Positions 7,919-15,677 of a DNA stretch of 64,000 nt are shown here, piece by piece. The notes under the pieces were generated by a model that worked only from the letters and a program-made list of their open reading frames with translations, searched no databases and had not been told where the DNA came from. Source of the DNA: CAYJLC01 sp964370735 (lineage in GTDB: Bacteria > Bacillota > Clostridia > Oscillospirales > Butyricicoccaceae); contig CAYJLC010000006.1 of assembly GCA_964370735.1 (NCBI GenBank), forward strand, positions 1 to 64,000. Direction: 5' to 3'. Positions within the stretch are counted from its first letter, which is position 1. Each line of letters begins with the position of its first letter. Position numbers and translations under genes: made by a program.

Positions 7919-10537
7919 ATGGCAAAATTACTAGATAAAATTTTCGGCACTCATAGCCAAAGGGAAATTAAAAAAATTATGCCCCTAGTCGAAAAAATCG
8001 AGGCGTTAGACAGTGAGTATGCAAAGCTTTCTGATAAAGACCTTCGTGCAAAAACAGACGAGTTTAAAAAACGTCATGAAGACGGAGAAACACTAGACGA
8101 CCTTTTAGTTGAAGCTTTCGCTACAATTAGAGAGGCAGCTTGGCGTGTTTTAGGTATGAAACATTACAGAGTGCAACTTATTGCAGGTATCGTTTTACAC
8201 CAAGGAAGAATTGGCGAGATGAGAACTGGTGAGGGTAAAACTCTTATGGGTACTCTTCCAGCATACCTTAACGCAATTTCTGGAAAAGGTGTTCACCTTA
8301 TCACTGTAAATGACTATCTTGCAAAGCGTGATAGTGAGTGGATGGGTAAGGTTTATAAATATTTAGGTCTTGAAGTAGGTCTTGTTATCCACGCTGTTGA
8401 GCCAGGAAAAAGAAAGCCTATGTATAATGCCGACATCACTTATGGAACAAATAACGAATTTGGTTTCGACTATCTTCGTGACAATATGGCGACTTCAGCA
8501 GAAGGAAAAGTTCAAAGAGGACATAATTTCTGTATCGTCGATGAGGTTGACTCAATTTTAATCGACGAGGCAAGAACTCCGCTTATCATTTCTGGTCAAG
8601 GCGAAGCGTCTACTGCACTTTATACAATGGCAGATAAATTTGCAAAGACACTTTCTTTTACAAAGCATAAAGAAGTTGACTCGAAAGAAGAACAAGACGA
8701 CATCGAAGTTGATTTCTTAGTTGACGAAAAAGCAAAAACTGCAACACTTACTCCAAAAGGTATCGCGACTGCTGAAAGAGCATTCAAAATCCCAGAGGGT
8801 GAACATATCACAAACCCTGAGCATTCTGGTTTACTTCACCACATAAATCAAGCTATTAAAGCTAGAAGTATTATGACGCGTGACATCGACTATGTTATTG
8901 AAGAAGGCAAAATCATCATCGTAGATGAATTTACTGGACGTTTAATGTATGGTAGACGTTATTCTGATGGTCTTCACCAAGCTATCGAGGCTAAAGAAAA
9001 TGTGAAAGTAGAAAACGAAAGCAAGACTCTTGCAACGATTACGTTCCAAAACTACTTTAGACTATATAAAAAATTATCTGGTATGACAGGTACGGCACTT
9101 ACAGAGGAAGAAGAATTCCGTTCTATCTACAACCTAGACGTTATTGAAATTCCTACAAACAGACCAATCCAAAGGATTGACAACGACGATAGTATCTTTA
9201 AAACAGAGCGTGGAAAAATCATAGCTACTGTAAGAAAAGTTAAAGAATGCTACGAAAAAGGTCAACCAGTTTTAGTTGGTACTGTTTCTATCGAAAAATC
9301 AGAAGTAATTTCTAAACACCTTAAACGTGAAGGTGTTCCTCATAAAGTTCTTAATGCGAAAATGCACCAAAAAGAGGCAGCAATCGTAGCTCAAGCGGGT
9401 AAACCTTATGCTGTAACTATTGCTACTAATATGGCTGGTCGTGGTACGGATATCGTATTAGGTGGTAATGCTGAATTTATGGCATTACAAGACATGATTA
9501 AAGAGGGAACTGAAGAGTGGTTAATCATCGAGGCTACTGGTCACGCTGAAACTGACAACGAAGAAATTATCGCTGCAAGAGCAAGATTTGAAGCATTACA
9601 CGAAAAACATAAACAAGAAACATCGAAAGATGCTGAATTTGTAAGAAACGCTGGTGGTCTTTGTATTTTAGGTACAGAAAGACACGAAAGCAGACGTATC
9701 GACAATCAGCTAAGAGGACGTGCTGGGCGTCAAGGTGACCCTGGTGAGTCTAATTTCTTTATCTCAATGGAAGACGATTTAATGCGTTTATTCGGTGGTG
9801 ATAGAGTTACTGGTCTAATGGAACGTCTAGGTGTTCAAGAAGACGAGGCTATCGACCATAAAATGTTATCTAATGCTATTGAAGGTGCTCAACGTAAAGT
9901 TGAGGGCAGAAGTTTTGCTGCTAGAAAGCACGTTTTAGAGTATGATGATGTTATGAATGTTCAACGTAAAGTTATTTACGAGCAACGTGACCATGTACTT
10001 GCAGGCGACGATATTAAACCATATATCGACAAAATGATTAAAGATACTATCGATGATGCTATCACAACTGTTATGGGTGAGAATACTCATGTTACCGAAG
10101 AAGGATTTAAAGCGCTTAATCATAAGTTTGCGCTTATGTTCCTAGGGCTTGAGCCACTTCCGTATCAAAAATTAAATAGAGAAGAAATGTCTGAATTCTT
10201 GCTTGAAAAAGCTATGGCGAGATATGAAGCAAGAGAGGCACAGTTTACAACTGCGGTTATGAGAAATGTTGAACGTGTTATTTTACTTCGTGTAGTTGAT
10301 GCAAAATGGATGGCTCATATCGACGATATGCAAGAGCTTAGAAATGGTATTGGTTTAAGAGCTTATGGTCAACATGACCCTAAACTTGAGTATAAACGTG
10401 AAGGATATGACATGTTCCATCACATGATTAATGAAATTAGAGAAGAAGTTGTTTTAAAAGCATTTACTTTCATTATAAATACTAATAGAGCGCCTCAACC
10501 ACCAAAACCACCGCAAAATTTAAAAGAAACACATTAA
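7919..10537 (+). CDS. secA: Protein translocase ATPase SecA
   Basis: SecA is the motor that pushes preproteins through SecYEG. The 872-residue protein has Walker A TGEGKT (103-108), the DEAD-type DEVD (208-211), the preprotein-binding domain between the nucleotide folds, and motif VI QLRGRAGRQGDPG. A helical scaffold follows, ending FTFIIN. A roughly 60-residue segment sits between GGNAEFMAL and GGLCILGTERHESRRID, as in many Clostridia. The tail is short and proline-rich (PQPPKPPQNLKETH) with no CxC...C(H/C) zinc motif. The start is ATG after AGAGG. It stands alone behind its own promoter. Confidence 0.97.
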   Translation: MAKLLDKIFGTHSQREIKKIMPLVEKIEALDSEYAKLSDKDLRAKTDEFKKRHEDGETLDDLLVEAFATIREAAWRVLGMKHYRVQLIAGIVLHQGRIGEMRTGEGKTLMGTLPAYLNAISGKGVHLITVNDYLAKRDSEWMGKVYKYLGLEVGLVIHAVEPGKRKPMYNADITYGTNNEFGFDYLRDNMATSAEGKVQRGHNFCIVDEVDSILIDEARTPLIISGQGEASTALYTMADKFAKTLSFTKHKEVDSKEEQDDIEVDFLVDEKAKTATLTPKGIATAERAFKIPEGEHITNPEHSGLLHHINQAIKARSIMTRDIDYVIEEGKIIIVDEFTGRLMYGRRYSDGLHQAIEAKENVKVENESKTLATITFQNYFRLYKKLSGMTGTALTEEEEFRSIYNLDVIEIPTNRPIQRIDNDDSIFKTERGKIIATVRKVKECYEKGQPVLVGTVSIEKSEVISKHLKREGVPHKVLNAKMHQKEAAIVAQAGKPYAVTIATNMAGRGTDIVLGGNAEFMALQDMIKEGTEEWLIIEATGHAETDNEEIIAARARFEALHEKHKQETSKDAEFVRNAGGLCILGTERHESRRIDNQLRGRAGRQGDPGESNFFISMEDDLMRLFGGDRVTGLMERLGVQEDEAIDHKMLSNAIEGAQRKVEGRSFAARKHVLEYDDVMNVQRKVIYEQRDHVLAGDDIKPYIDKMIKDTIDDAITTVMGENTHVTEEGFKALNHKFALMFLGLEPLPYQKLNREEMSEFLLEKAMARYEAREAQFTTAVMRNVERVILLRVVDAKWMAHIDDMQELRNGIGLRAYGQHDPKLEYKREGYDMFHHMINEIREEVVLKAFTFIINTNRAPQPPKPPQNLKETH

Positions 10538-10601
10538 GCTTATAATTCGGTGAAAACTGAATATATAATATACAAAAAGCAAAAAAAAGGGGAAAACCAA
10601 A

Positions 10602-11303
10602 ATGAACAAAAAAATTATTATCGGTGGAGTAGCTATCGCCGTAGCTTCTTCAGCGATTACATCAATGGCAGGCGGAACTTTACAACAAATTAGCGCTAAC
10701 TTAAACCACGCTATTTCTATCGTTTATAACGGTGAAACACAAGTGTTAAAAGACGCTAACGGTGTTACTTTAGCACCAATCAGCTACTTAGGTTCAACTT
10801 ATGTGCCTGTAAGAGCTGTATCTGATATCTTCGGAGAAGATGTTCACTGGGACGGCGCTACAAACACAATCACTCTAGGTTCTATGGAAAAACAACCAGT
10901 TGATTTAACAACAAAAATCACTGTTGGAACTGATGAAAGCTGGAAAATTGTTGATGCAACTGAGCTTGTAATTGCTGGTTCTGATGCTAACCAAACTTAC
11001 AAATCTGGTATTGCTTACATGGGCGATGACGCTGTTGGCGCTTTTGGTAACCATAAAGGTATCGAACTTGATGTTGCTGGTTATAGTTCACTTACATTTA
11101 CAGTTTACTGTGAAGAAGATATGACTATCATCGTTGGTGACGAAAACTATGATACTATCCATAAATTCGAATTACCTGGTGGAACTTTAAAAGAAGTGGA
11201 AATTGACATTTCTGGTCAAGATAAAATTATCTTCGGTGGAGAGCCAATCAAATCTTTCGGTCCAGAAGGAATTATCAAATTCTTAGAGCCAACTGTAAAG
11301 TAA
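10602..11303 (+). CDS. Secreted protein with copper-amine-oxidase-type stalk domain
   Basis: A 233-residue exported protein of unknown role. An N-terminal signal peptide (about 1-23, ending near TSMAGG) is followed by a Cu_amine_oxidN1-like stalk domain (about 36-95). The domain's hallmark YVPVRAVSDIFGEDVHWDG and TNTITLGS are visible. Residues about 105-233 are beta-rich with ELDVAGYSSLTFTVY and ELPGGTLKEVEIDISGQ, which resembles an NPCBM/carbohydrate-binding-like sandwich; that assignment is tentative. No lipobox, sortase motif or catalytic residues were seen. It follows secA by 64 bases, has a purine-rich ribosome site, and has its own terminator. Codon use looks like that of a well-expressed gene. 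Confidence 0.8.
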   Translation: MNKKIIIGGVAIAVASSAITSMAGGTLQQISANLNHAISIVYNGETQVLKDANGVTLAPISYLGSTYVPVRAVSDIFGEDVHWDGATNTITLGSMEKQPVDLTTKITVGTDESWKIVDATELVIAGSDANQTYKSGIAYMGDDAVGAFGNHKGIELDVAGYSSLTFTVYCEEDMTIIVGDENYDTIHKFELPGGTLKEVEIDISGQDKIIFGGEPIKSFGPEGIIKFLEPTVK

Positions 11304-11310
11304 TAAATTA

Positions 11311-11336
11311 ATGGGCGATATTTTCGTCCATTTTTT
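11311..11336 (+). terminator. Terminator after the stalk-domain gene
   Basis: Stem ATGGGCGA/TCGTCCAT (11311-11318 with 11324-11331, one G-U pair) followed by T6. Confidence 0.88.
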
Positions 11337-11376
11337 ATATGTTTTGCAAAAAAAAAAATAATTTTTAAAAAAGCTA

Positions 11377-11405
11377 TTGACAAGCTAAAATATATATGAT
11401 ATAAT
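11377..11405 (+). promoter_or_regulatory. Sigma-A promoter of rplJL
   Basis: Consensus TTGACA (11377-11382), a 17-base spacer and consensus TATAAT (11400-11405), with TGA before the -10. This is the best promoter in the window, as expected for ribosomal protein genes. Confidence 0.9.
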
Positions 11406-11410
11406 ACATA

Positions 11411-11541
11411 GGCTATGATCCAAAGACAGTAGGAGTTAATTCTTAAACTGCGTAAGCAATCCTGCCGAGGCTCACATTTTTACAGTATATTATTTTTTGT
11501 ATTTATGTACCTTTATGTCTTCGGATATAAAGGTATTTTTT
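11411..11541 (+). ncRNA. Ribosomal protein L10 leader with attenuator
   Basis: The 5' leader of rplJ contains the L10-binding-type segments AGACAGTAGG (near 11424) and CCTGCCGAGG (11461-11470), typical of the Firmicutes L10 leader family. The leader ends in a hairpin, TACCTTTAT/ATAAAGGTA (11508-11516 with 11527-11535), closed by a TCTTCGGA loop and followed by T6, just upstream of the rplJ ribosome site. Expected role from the family: excess L10 or L10-L12 complex binds the leader and favours termination. The assignment rests on motifs and position. Confidence 0.85.
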
Positions 11542-11561
11542 ATATGCGGAGGTGAAAACAC

Positions 11562-12068
11562 ATGCCAAATAACACAATTCTTGAAAGCAAAAAACAAATC
11601 GTAGCTGATTTAGCAGAAAAAATGAAAAATGCTTCTGCTGGGGTTTTAGTTGACTATAAAGGTATCAACGTTGAAGATGATACTAAACTTAGAAAAGAAC
11701 TAAGAGAAGCAAACATCGAGTACACTGTTGTAAAAAACACTTTAACTCGTTTTGCTGCTAACCAAATCGGTTTTGAAGCGTTTGATGAGCACCTACACGG
11801 TACAACTGCTCTTGCTATCTCTAACGATGACCCAATCGCTCCTGCTAGAATTATCTGCAAATATGCGAAAGGTAAAGAGAATTACAATGTTAAAATTGGT
11901 TTCATGGACGGTAAAGTAATTTCAGCTGCTGAAGTAACTGCTATTGCGGAATTACCATCTAAAGAAACTCTACTTGCACAAGTTTTATATGGTTTCAATA
12001 CACCAATTACAAAACTTGCTATCGCACTTAGCGAAATCGCTAAATTAAAAGAAGCTGAAGAAGCGTAA
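11562..12068 (+). CDS. rplJ: 50S ribosomal protein L10
   Basis: L10 forms the base of the ribosomal stalk and holds the L7/L12 dimers. At 168 residues it is of usual length. It has the rRNA-binding globular N-terminal domain with VVKNTLTRFA and ends in an alanine/lysine/glutamate-rich helix (LSEIAKLKEAEEA) that binds L12. GGAGGTG lies about seven bases before the ATG. It is co-transcribed with rplL, 25 bases downstream, and controlled by the leader upstream. Unusually, rplK-rplA and rpoB are not beside it. Confidence 0.97.
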   Translation: MPNNTILESKKQIVADLAEKMKNASAGVLVDYKGINVEDDTKLRKELREANIEYTVVKNTLTRFAANQIGFEAFDEHLHGTTALAISNDDPIAPARIICKYAKGKENYNVKIGFMDGKVISAAEVTAIAELPSKETLLAQVLYGFNTPITKLAIALSEIAKLKEAEEA

Positions 12069-12093
12069 TTAAAATTAATGGAGGAAAATTATC

Positions 12094-12459
12094 ATGTCTA
12101 AAATTGCACAAATCATGGAAGAAATTAAAGAATTAAAAGTATTAGAGCTTGCTGAATTAGTTAAAGCTTTAGAAGAAGAGTTTGGCGTATCTGCTACTCC
12201 AGTAGCTGTTGCTGGTGGCGGTGCTGCTGCTGAAGCTGTTGCTGAGCAAACTGAATTTGACGTTGTTCTTGTTCACTTCGGTGATTCAAAAATGAACGTA
12301 ATCAAAGCAGTTAGAGAAGTAACTGGTTTAGGTCTTAAAGAAGCTAAAGAAGCTGTTGAATCTGCTCCTAAAGCTCTTAAAGAAGCTGTATCTAAAGACG
12401 AAGCTGAAGCTATCAAGACTAAACTTGAAGAAGCTGGCGCTAAAGTTGAACTTAAATAG
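12094..12459 (+). CDS. rplL: 50S ribosomal protein L7/L12
   Basis: This is the multimeric stalk protein that recruits and stimulates translation GTPases. At 121 residues it is typical: an N-terminal dimerisation helix (about 1-33), an Ala/Gly/Val-rich hinge (about 36-52) and the C-terminal domain with VIKAVREVTGLGLKEAKEAVE. The ribosome site is GGAGG. A strong terminator follows seven bases past the stop, so the operon ends here and does not continue into rpoB. Confidence 0.97.
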   Translation: MSKIAQIMEEIKELKVLELAELVKALEEEFGVSATPVAVAGGGAAAEAVAEQTEFDVVLVHFGDSKMNVIKAVREVTGLGLKEAKEAVESAPKALKEAVSKDEAEAIKTKLEEAGAKVELK

Positions 12460-12465
12460 TTTATT

Positions 12466-12497
12466 AATACATCTACCTTTGGTAGATGTATTTTTTT
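12466..12497 (+). terminator. Terminator of rplJL
   Basis: Perfect 12-base stem AATACATCTACC/GGTAGATGTATT with a three-base loop, followed by T's. Confidence 0.95.
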
Positions 12498-12501
12498 ATT
12501 A

Positions 12502-12530
12502 TTGAAAAAACTGACATAATATGTTAGAAT
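12502..12530 (+). promoter_or_regulatory. Sigma-A promoter of cdd
   Basis: TTGAAA (12502-12507), a 17-base spacer and TAGAAT (12525-12530), ending 25 bases before the cdd start. Confidence 0.78.
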
Positions 12531-12555
12531 AAAATAAAAGTATCGGAGGTGCATT

Positions 12556-12966
12556 TTGGATATTAAAAATCTAATTAACAAAGCGATTGAGGCTAGAAAT
12601 TTTTCTTATTCACCATATTCAAATTTTTCGGTTGGAGCAGCATTACTTGTTAAAACAGGTGAAATTTATACAGGTTGTAATATAGAAAGTGCATCATACT
12701 CTCCGACAAACTGTGCCGAGAGAACAGCTTTTTTTAAGGCAATTTCGGAAGGGCACAATGAATTTTTAAAAATAGCCATAGTTGGTGGCAAAAAAGATGC
12801 AAAAGAACTTACTTTTCTAACACCTTGTGGAGTTTGCAGACAAGTTATGGCAGAATTTTGCTCAAAAGAGTTTGTTATAATCTGTGCAAAAACAGAACTA
12901 GAATATAAAGAATTCACATTAAATGAATTGTTCCCCGAAAGTTTTTCTAAAGAAAATTTAGAGTAA
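12556..12966 (+). CDS. cdd: Cytidine deaminase
   Basis: This enzyme deaminates cytidine and deoxycytidine to uridine and deoxyuridine in pyrimidine salvage. The 136-residue protein is the small homotetrameric type. Zinc ligands Cys53, Cys91 and Cys94 and catalytic Glu55 are visible in TNCAERTAFF and PCGVCRQVM. The start is TTG, supported by GGAGGT five bases upstream; there is no in-frame ATG nearby. It has its own promoter. In many Firmicutes cdd sits with era and dgkA; here it does not. Confidence 0.95.
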   Translation: MDIKNLINKAIEARNFSYSPYSNFSVGAALLVKTGEIYTGCNIESASYSPTNCAERTAFFKAISEGHNEFLKIAIVGGKKDAKELTFLTPCGVCRQVMAEFCSKEFVIICAKTELEYKEFTLNELFPESFSKENLE

Positions 12967-12983
12967 TATTTATAAATTATATT

Positions 12984-13012
12984 TTGCAATTTTCGATTTT
13001 TTATGCTATACT
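12984..13012 (+). promoter_or_regulatory. Sigma-A promoter of the Ppx/GppA gene
   Basis: TTGCAA (12984-12989), a 17-base spacer and TATACT (13007-13012), preceded by TGC as an extended -10. Confidence 0.78.
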
Positions 13013-13043
13013 AAAACTAATATAAAAGGAAAGAGGTAGTGCT

Positions 13044-13937
13044 ATGACTTATGCAGTTATTGATATCGGTTCGAATACAGTAAGGCTTTGTATATATAGA
13101 TATCAGAAAAAAACATTAACAAGATTACTTAATACAAAAGAGACAGTTGGTCTTGCAGGATACCGCAATAAAGGCAGGCTAACTGACGAGGGAATTGATA
13201 AAGCTTGTACGGTTTTAAACGAGTTTAAGCATATTCTTTCGATTGTTAAAGTTACAGGGCTATATGTTTTTGCAACAGCATCTTTAAGAAATATTTCAAA
13301 TTCAAAAGAGGCAGTTGAAGAAATTTGCAAGAGAACAGGTTTTGAGATTGATTTAATATCAGGCGAAGAAGAAGCGACACTTGACTTTGTTGGTGCATCT
13401 AAAGAAAACAACCTTAAAAATGGACTTTTAGTAGACATTGGTGGTGGAAGTACCGAACTTTTAGAATATAAAGATGGAAAAATCTTAAATGCAATTAGTA
13501 TACCGATAGGTTCATTATCACTATATTCAGTATTTGTGACTGGAATTGTGCCTAAAAAATCGGAACTTAAATCGATTAGTGGATATGTAAACGAGCTTTT
13601 AGACGGCATATCTTTCTTGCAAAACAAAAGTTTCGATACGATTTTAGGTATCGGTGGGTCGATAAGAACAGTTAAAAAACTTTGCTATCAAGTAAATCAT
13701 ATAGAGGAAAAAGCGTTTTCTTCAAGAGAATTAGACGATATTATGAAACTTGCAATTGATAACAAAAAGCAGGCGCTAGAGCTAGTTTTAAGAGAAGCTC
13801 CGGAGCGTGTGCATACAGCAATTCCTGGAATGGTGATTTTAAAAGAAATTTCTGATAGGGTGAATGTGAAAGAAATTGTCGTAAGTGGTTTTGGTGTTCG
13901 CGAAGGCTATCTTTACAGTAAAATTATACACGAATAA
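13044..13937 (+). CDS. Ppx/GppA family phosphatase
   Basis: This family hydrolyses polyphosphate or pppGpp. The 297-residue protein has the ASKHA ATPase-like fold: phosphate-binding loop IDIGSNTVRL at 6-15, the catalytic-region SGEEEA segment, and the second phosphate loop LVDIGGGSTELLEY. It is about the length of the catalytic core alone and lacks the C-terminal HD-like domain of long exopolyphosphatases. Whether polyphosphate or pppGpp is the substrate cannot be told from sequence. RBS AAAGAGG. Monocistronic, ending in a bidirectional terminator region facing guaB. Confidence 0.9.
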   Translation: MTYAVIDIGSNTVRLCIYRYQKKTLTRLLNTKETVGLAGYRNKGRLTDEGIDKACTVLNEFKHILSIVKVTGLYVFATASLRNISNSKEAVEEICKRTGFEIDLISGEEEATLDFVGASKENNLKNGLLVDIGGGSTELLEYKDGKILNAISIPIGSLSLYSVFVTGIVPKKSELKSISGYVNELLDGISFLQNKSFDTILGIGGSIRTVKKLCYQVNHIEEKAFSSRELDDIMKLAIDNKKQALELVLREAPERVHTAIPGMVILKEISDRVNVKEIVVSGFGVREGYLYSKIIHE

Positions 13938-13939
13938 AA

Positions 13940-13976
13940 AATAAAGAGGCTGTCGATACACGATAGCCTCTTTATT
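13940..13976 (+). terminator. Terminator of the Ppx/GppA gene
   Basis: Twelve-base stem AATAAAGAGGCT/AGCCTCTTTATT (13940-13951 with 13965-13976) with a 13-base loop. Confidence 0.85.
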
Positions 13977-13983
13977 ATTAAAA

Positions 13984-14007
13984 AAACCTCGTAATAAAAC
14001 GAGGTTT
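13984..14007 (-). terminator. Terminator of guaB
   Basis: Stem AAACCTCG/CGAGGTTT (13984-13991 with 14000-14007), followed on the minus strand by a T run. It lies ten bases past the guaB stop and back to back with the terminator of the converging gene. Confidence 0.88.
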
Positions 14008-14016
14008 AAATTTTGA

Positions 14017-15489
14017 TTAAGGATTAATGCTGTAATTTGGAGCTTCTTTTGTGATGTAGATATCGTGAGGATGTGATTCTTTAAGACCAGCACCTGTAAT
14101 TCTCATGAATTGGCCTTTTTCGTGTAACTCATCGATAGTACCAGTTCCACAATAGCCCATACCAGCACGTAGACCGCCCATTAGTTGATAAATTGTATCA
14201 GCAGCAGGTCCTTTATACGGTACACGACCTTCAACGCCTTCTGGTACTAATTTTTTCGTATCATCTTGGAAATATCTATCTTTAGAACCTTTGTTCATAG
14301 AAGTGATAGAACCCATTCCACGATAAACTTTAAATTGTCTACCTTGGTAAATTTCTGATTCTCCTGGGCTTTCTTCACAACCAGCAAGTAGCGAACCTAC
14401 CATGATTACATTTGCACCAGCAGCGATACCTTTTACGATATCACCAGAATATTTAATACCACCATCGGCGATGATTGGAATGCCAGCCTCAGCAGCAACA
14501 CAAGCAACGTCATAAACAGCAGTGATTTGCGGAACACCGATACCAGCAACGACACGCGTAGTACAGATTGAACCAGGTCCGATACCAACTTTAATACAGT
14601 CAGCGCCAGCTTCGATTAAATCTTTTGCAGCAGCAGCAGTTGCGATATTACCAGCAATAACTTGAGCTTCTGGATATGCAGTTTTGATTTTTCTAACACA
14701 GTCAATGATACCTTTTGAGTGACCGTGAGCAGAGTCTAATACTAATGCGTCAGCACCAGCATCAAGAAGTGCTTTTACTCTGTCTAAAACATCAGTAGTA
14801 ACACCGATTGCAGCAGCAACTAAAAGTCTACCGCCATTATCCCTAGCAGTGTTAGGATATCTAACAGCTTTTTCGATATCTTTGATAGTGATTAAGCCTT
14901 TTAGAGCAAAATTATCGTCAACTAAAGGTAATTTTTCGATTTTATGAGCTGCTAAGATGTTTTTAGCTTCTTCTAAAGTAGTGCCCACTTTTGCAGTTAC
15001 TAGATTATCTTTAGTCATAACATCTTTGATGATTCTAGTCATATCAGTTTCGAATTTTAAATCACGGTTTGTGATAATGCCTACTAATTTTCCGTTTTCA
15101 CAGATTGGAACACCAGAAATTTTGAATTTACCCATAAGTTCATCAGCTTCGCCTAAAGTTTTTTCAGGACTCAAGAAGAAAGGATTATTGATAACGCCAT
15201 TTTCAGAACGTTTAACTCTGTCGATATGGTCAACTTGTTCTTCGATGCTCATATTTTTATGAATAACACCGATTCCACCTTCTCTTGCGATAGCGATAGC
15301 CATTCTAGACTCAGTAACTGTATCCATAGCAGCAGATATCACAGGGATATTTAGTGTTATTTTGTTAGTAAGTTTAGTTTTTAGACTAACTTTGTTAGGT
15401 AAAATATCACTTTTTGCTGGGATAAGCAGAACATCATCGAACGTTAAGCCTTCTTTTAAAAATTTACTGTTTACATCTGTATTTACCAT
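14017..15489 (-). CDS. guaB: Inosine-5'-monophosphate dehydrogenase
   Basis: Catalyses IMP + NAD+ to XMP, the committing step of GMP synthesis. 490 residues from ATG 15489. The TIM barrel begins GLTFDDVLLIPA and is interrupted by two CBS domains (about 90-210, with MTKDNLVTAKVGTTLEE). The catalytic cysteine loop is GPGSICTTRVVAGIG, and the flap contains EGRVPYKG. An ATG at 15504 adds five residues but would use no ribosome site; GGGGGT lies seven bases before 15489. Monocistronic with a consensus promoter. Confidence 0.97.
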   Translation of the reverse strand: MVNTDVNSKFLKEGLTFDDVLLIPAKSDILPNKVSLKTKLTNKITLNIPVISAAMDTVTESRMAIAIAREGGIGVIHKNMSIEEQVDHIDRVKRSENGVINNPFFLSPEKTLGEADELMGKFKISGVPICENGKLVGIITNRDLKFETDMTRIIKDVMTKDNLVTAKVGTTLEEAKNILAAHKIEKLPLVDDNFALKGLITIKDIEKAVRYPNTARDNGGRLLVAAAIGVTTDVLDRVKALLDAGADALVLDSAHGHSKGIIDCVRKIKTAYPEAQVIAGNIATAAAAKDLIEAGADCIKVGIGPGSICTTRVVAGIGVPQITAVYDVACVAAEAGIPIIADGGIKYSGDIVKGIAAGANVIMVGSLLAGCEESPGESEIYQGRQFKVYRGMGSITSMNKGSKDRYFQDDTKKLVPEGVEGRVPYKGPAADTIYQLMGGLRAGMGYCGTGTIDELHEKGQFMRITGAGLKESHPHDIYITKEAPNYSINP

Positions 15490-15524
15490 TAGTAATACCC
15501 CCATAAAATATATGTATTTAATCT

Positions 15525-15553
15525 ATTTTATACCTTTCAAAGCCATTTGTCAA
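15525..15553 (-). promoter_or_regulatory. Sigma-A promoter of guaB
   Basis: On the minus strand, TTGACA (15548-15553), a 17-base spacer and TAAAAT (15525-15530). I see no purine riboswitch between it and the start; the leader is only about 30 bases. Confidence 0.8.
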
Positions 15554-15646
15554 GTATGTAGAAAATTTTTGTGTAATTTTGTCGAATATGCATAGCTTTT
15601 AAAAAGATTTACGGGTAGATTTTATTTATTGTTAAAATTATTTTGT

Positions 15647-15666
15647 GGGGACATTAATTTGTCCCC
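15647..15666 (-). terminator. Probable terminator of the ger operon
   Basis: Stem GGGGACA/TGTCCCC (15647-15653 with 15660-15666) with a six-base loop, 11 bases past the gerB-type stop. The downstream T tract is weak on the minus strand. Confidence 0.7.
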
Positions 15667-15677
15667 TTTATAAATTG

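Noticed and set aside
13103..13627. 174-codon minus-strand ORF inside the Ppx/GppA gene
   Set aside because: Shadow of the conserved phosphatase frame. Its low-complexity Ser/Lys composition is typical of antisense frames in this genome.
13839..14093. Minus-strand ORF spanning the Ppx/GppA end and the guaB end
   Set aside because: It crosses two good convergent terminators and both conserved 3' ends.
15490..15677. Possible purine riboswitch upstream of guaB
   Set aside because: The promoter lies about 30 bases from the start, leaving no room for an aptamer, and no conserved purine-aptamer segments were seen.
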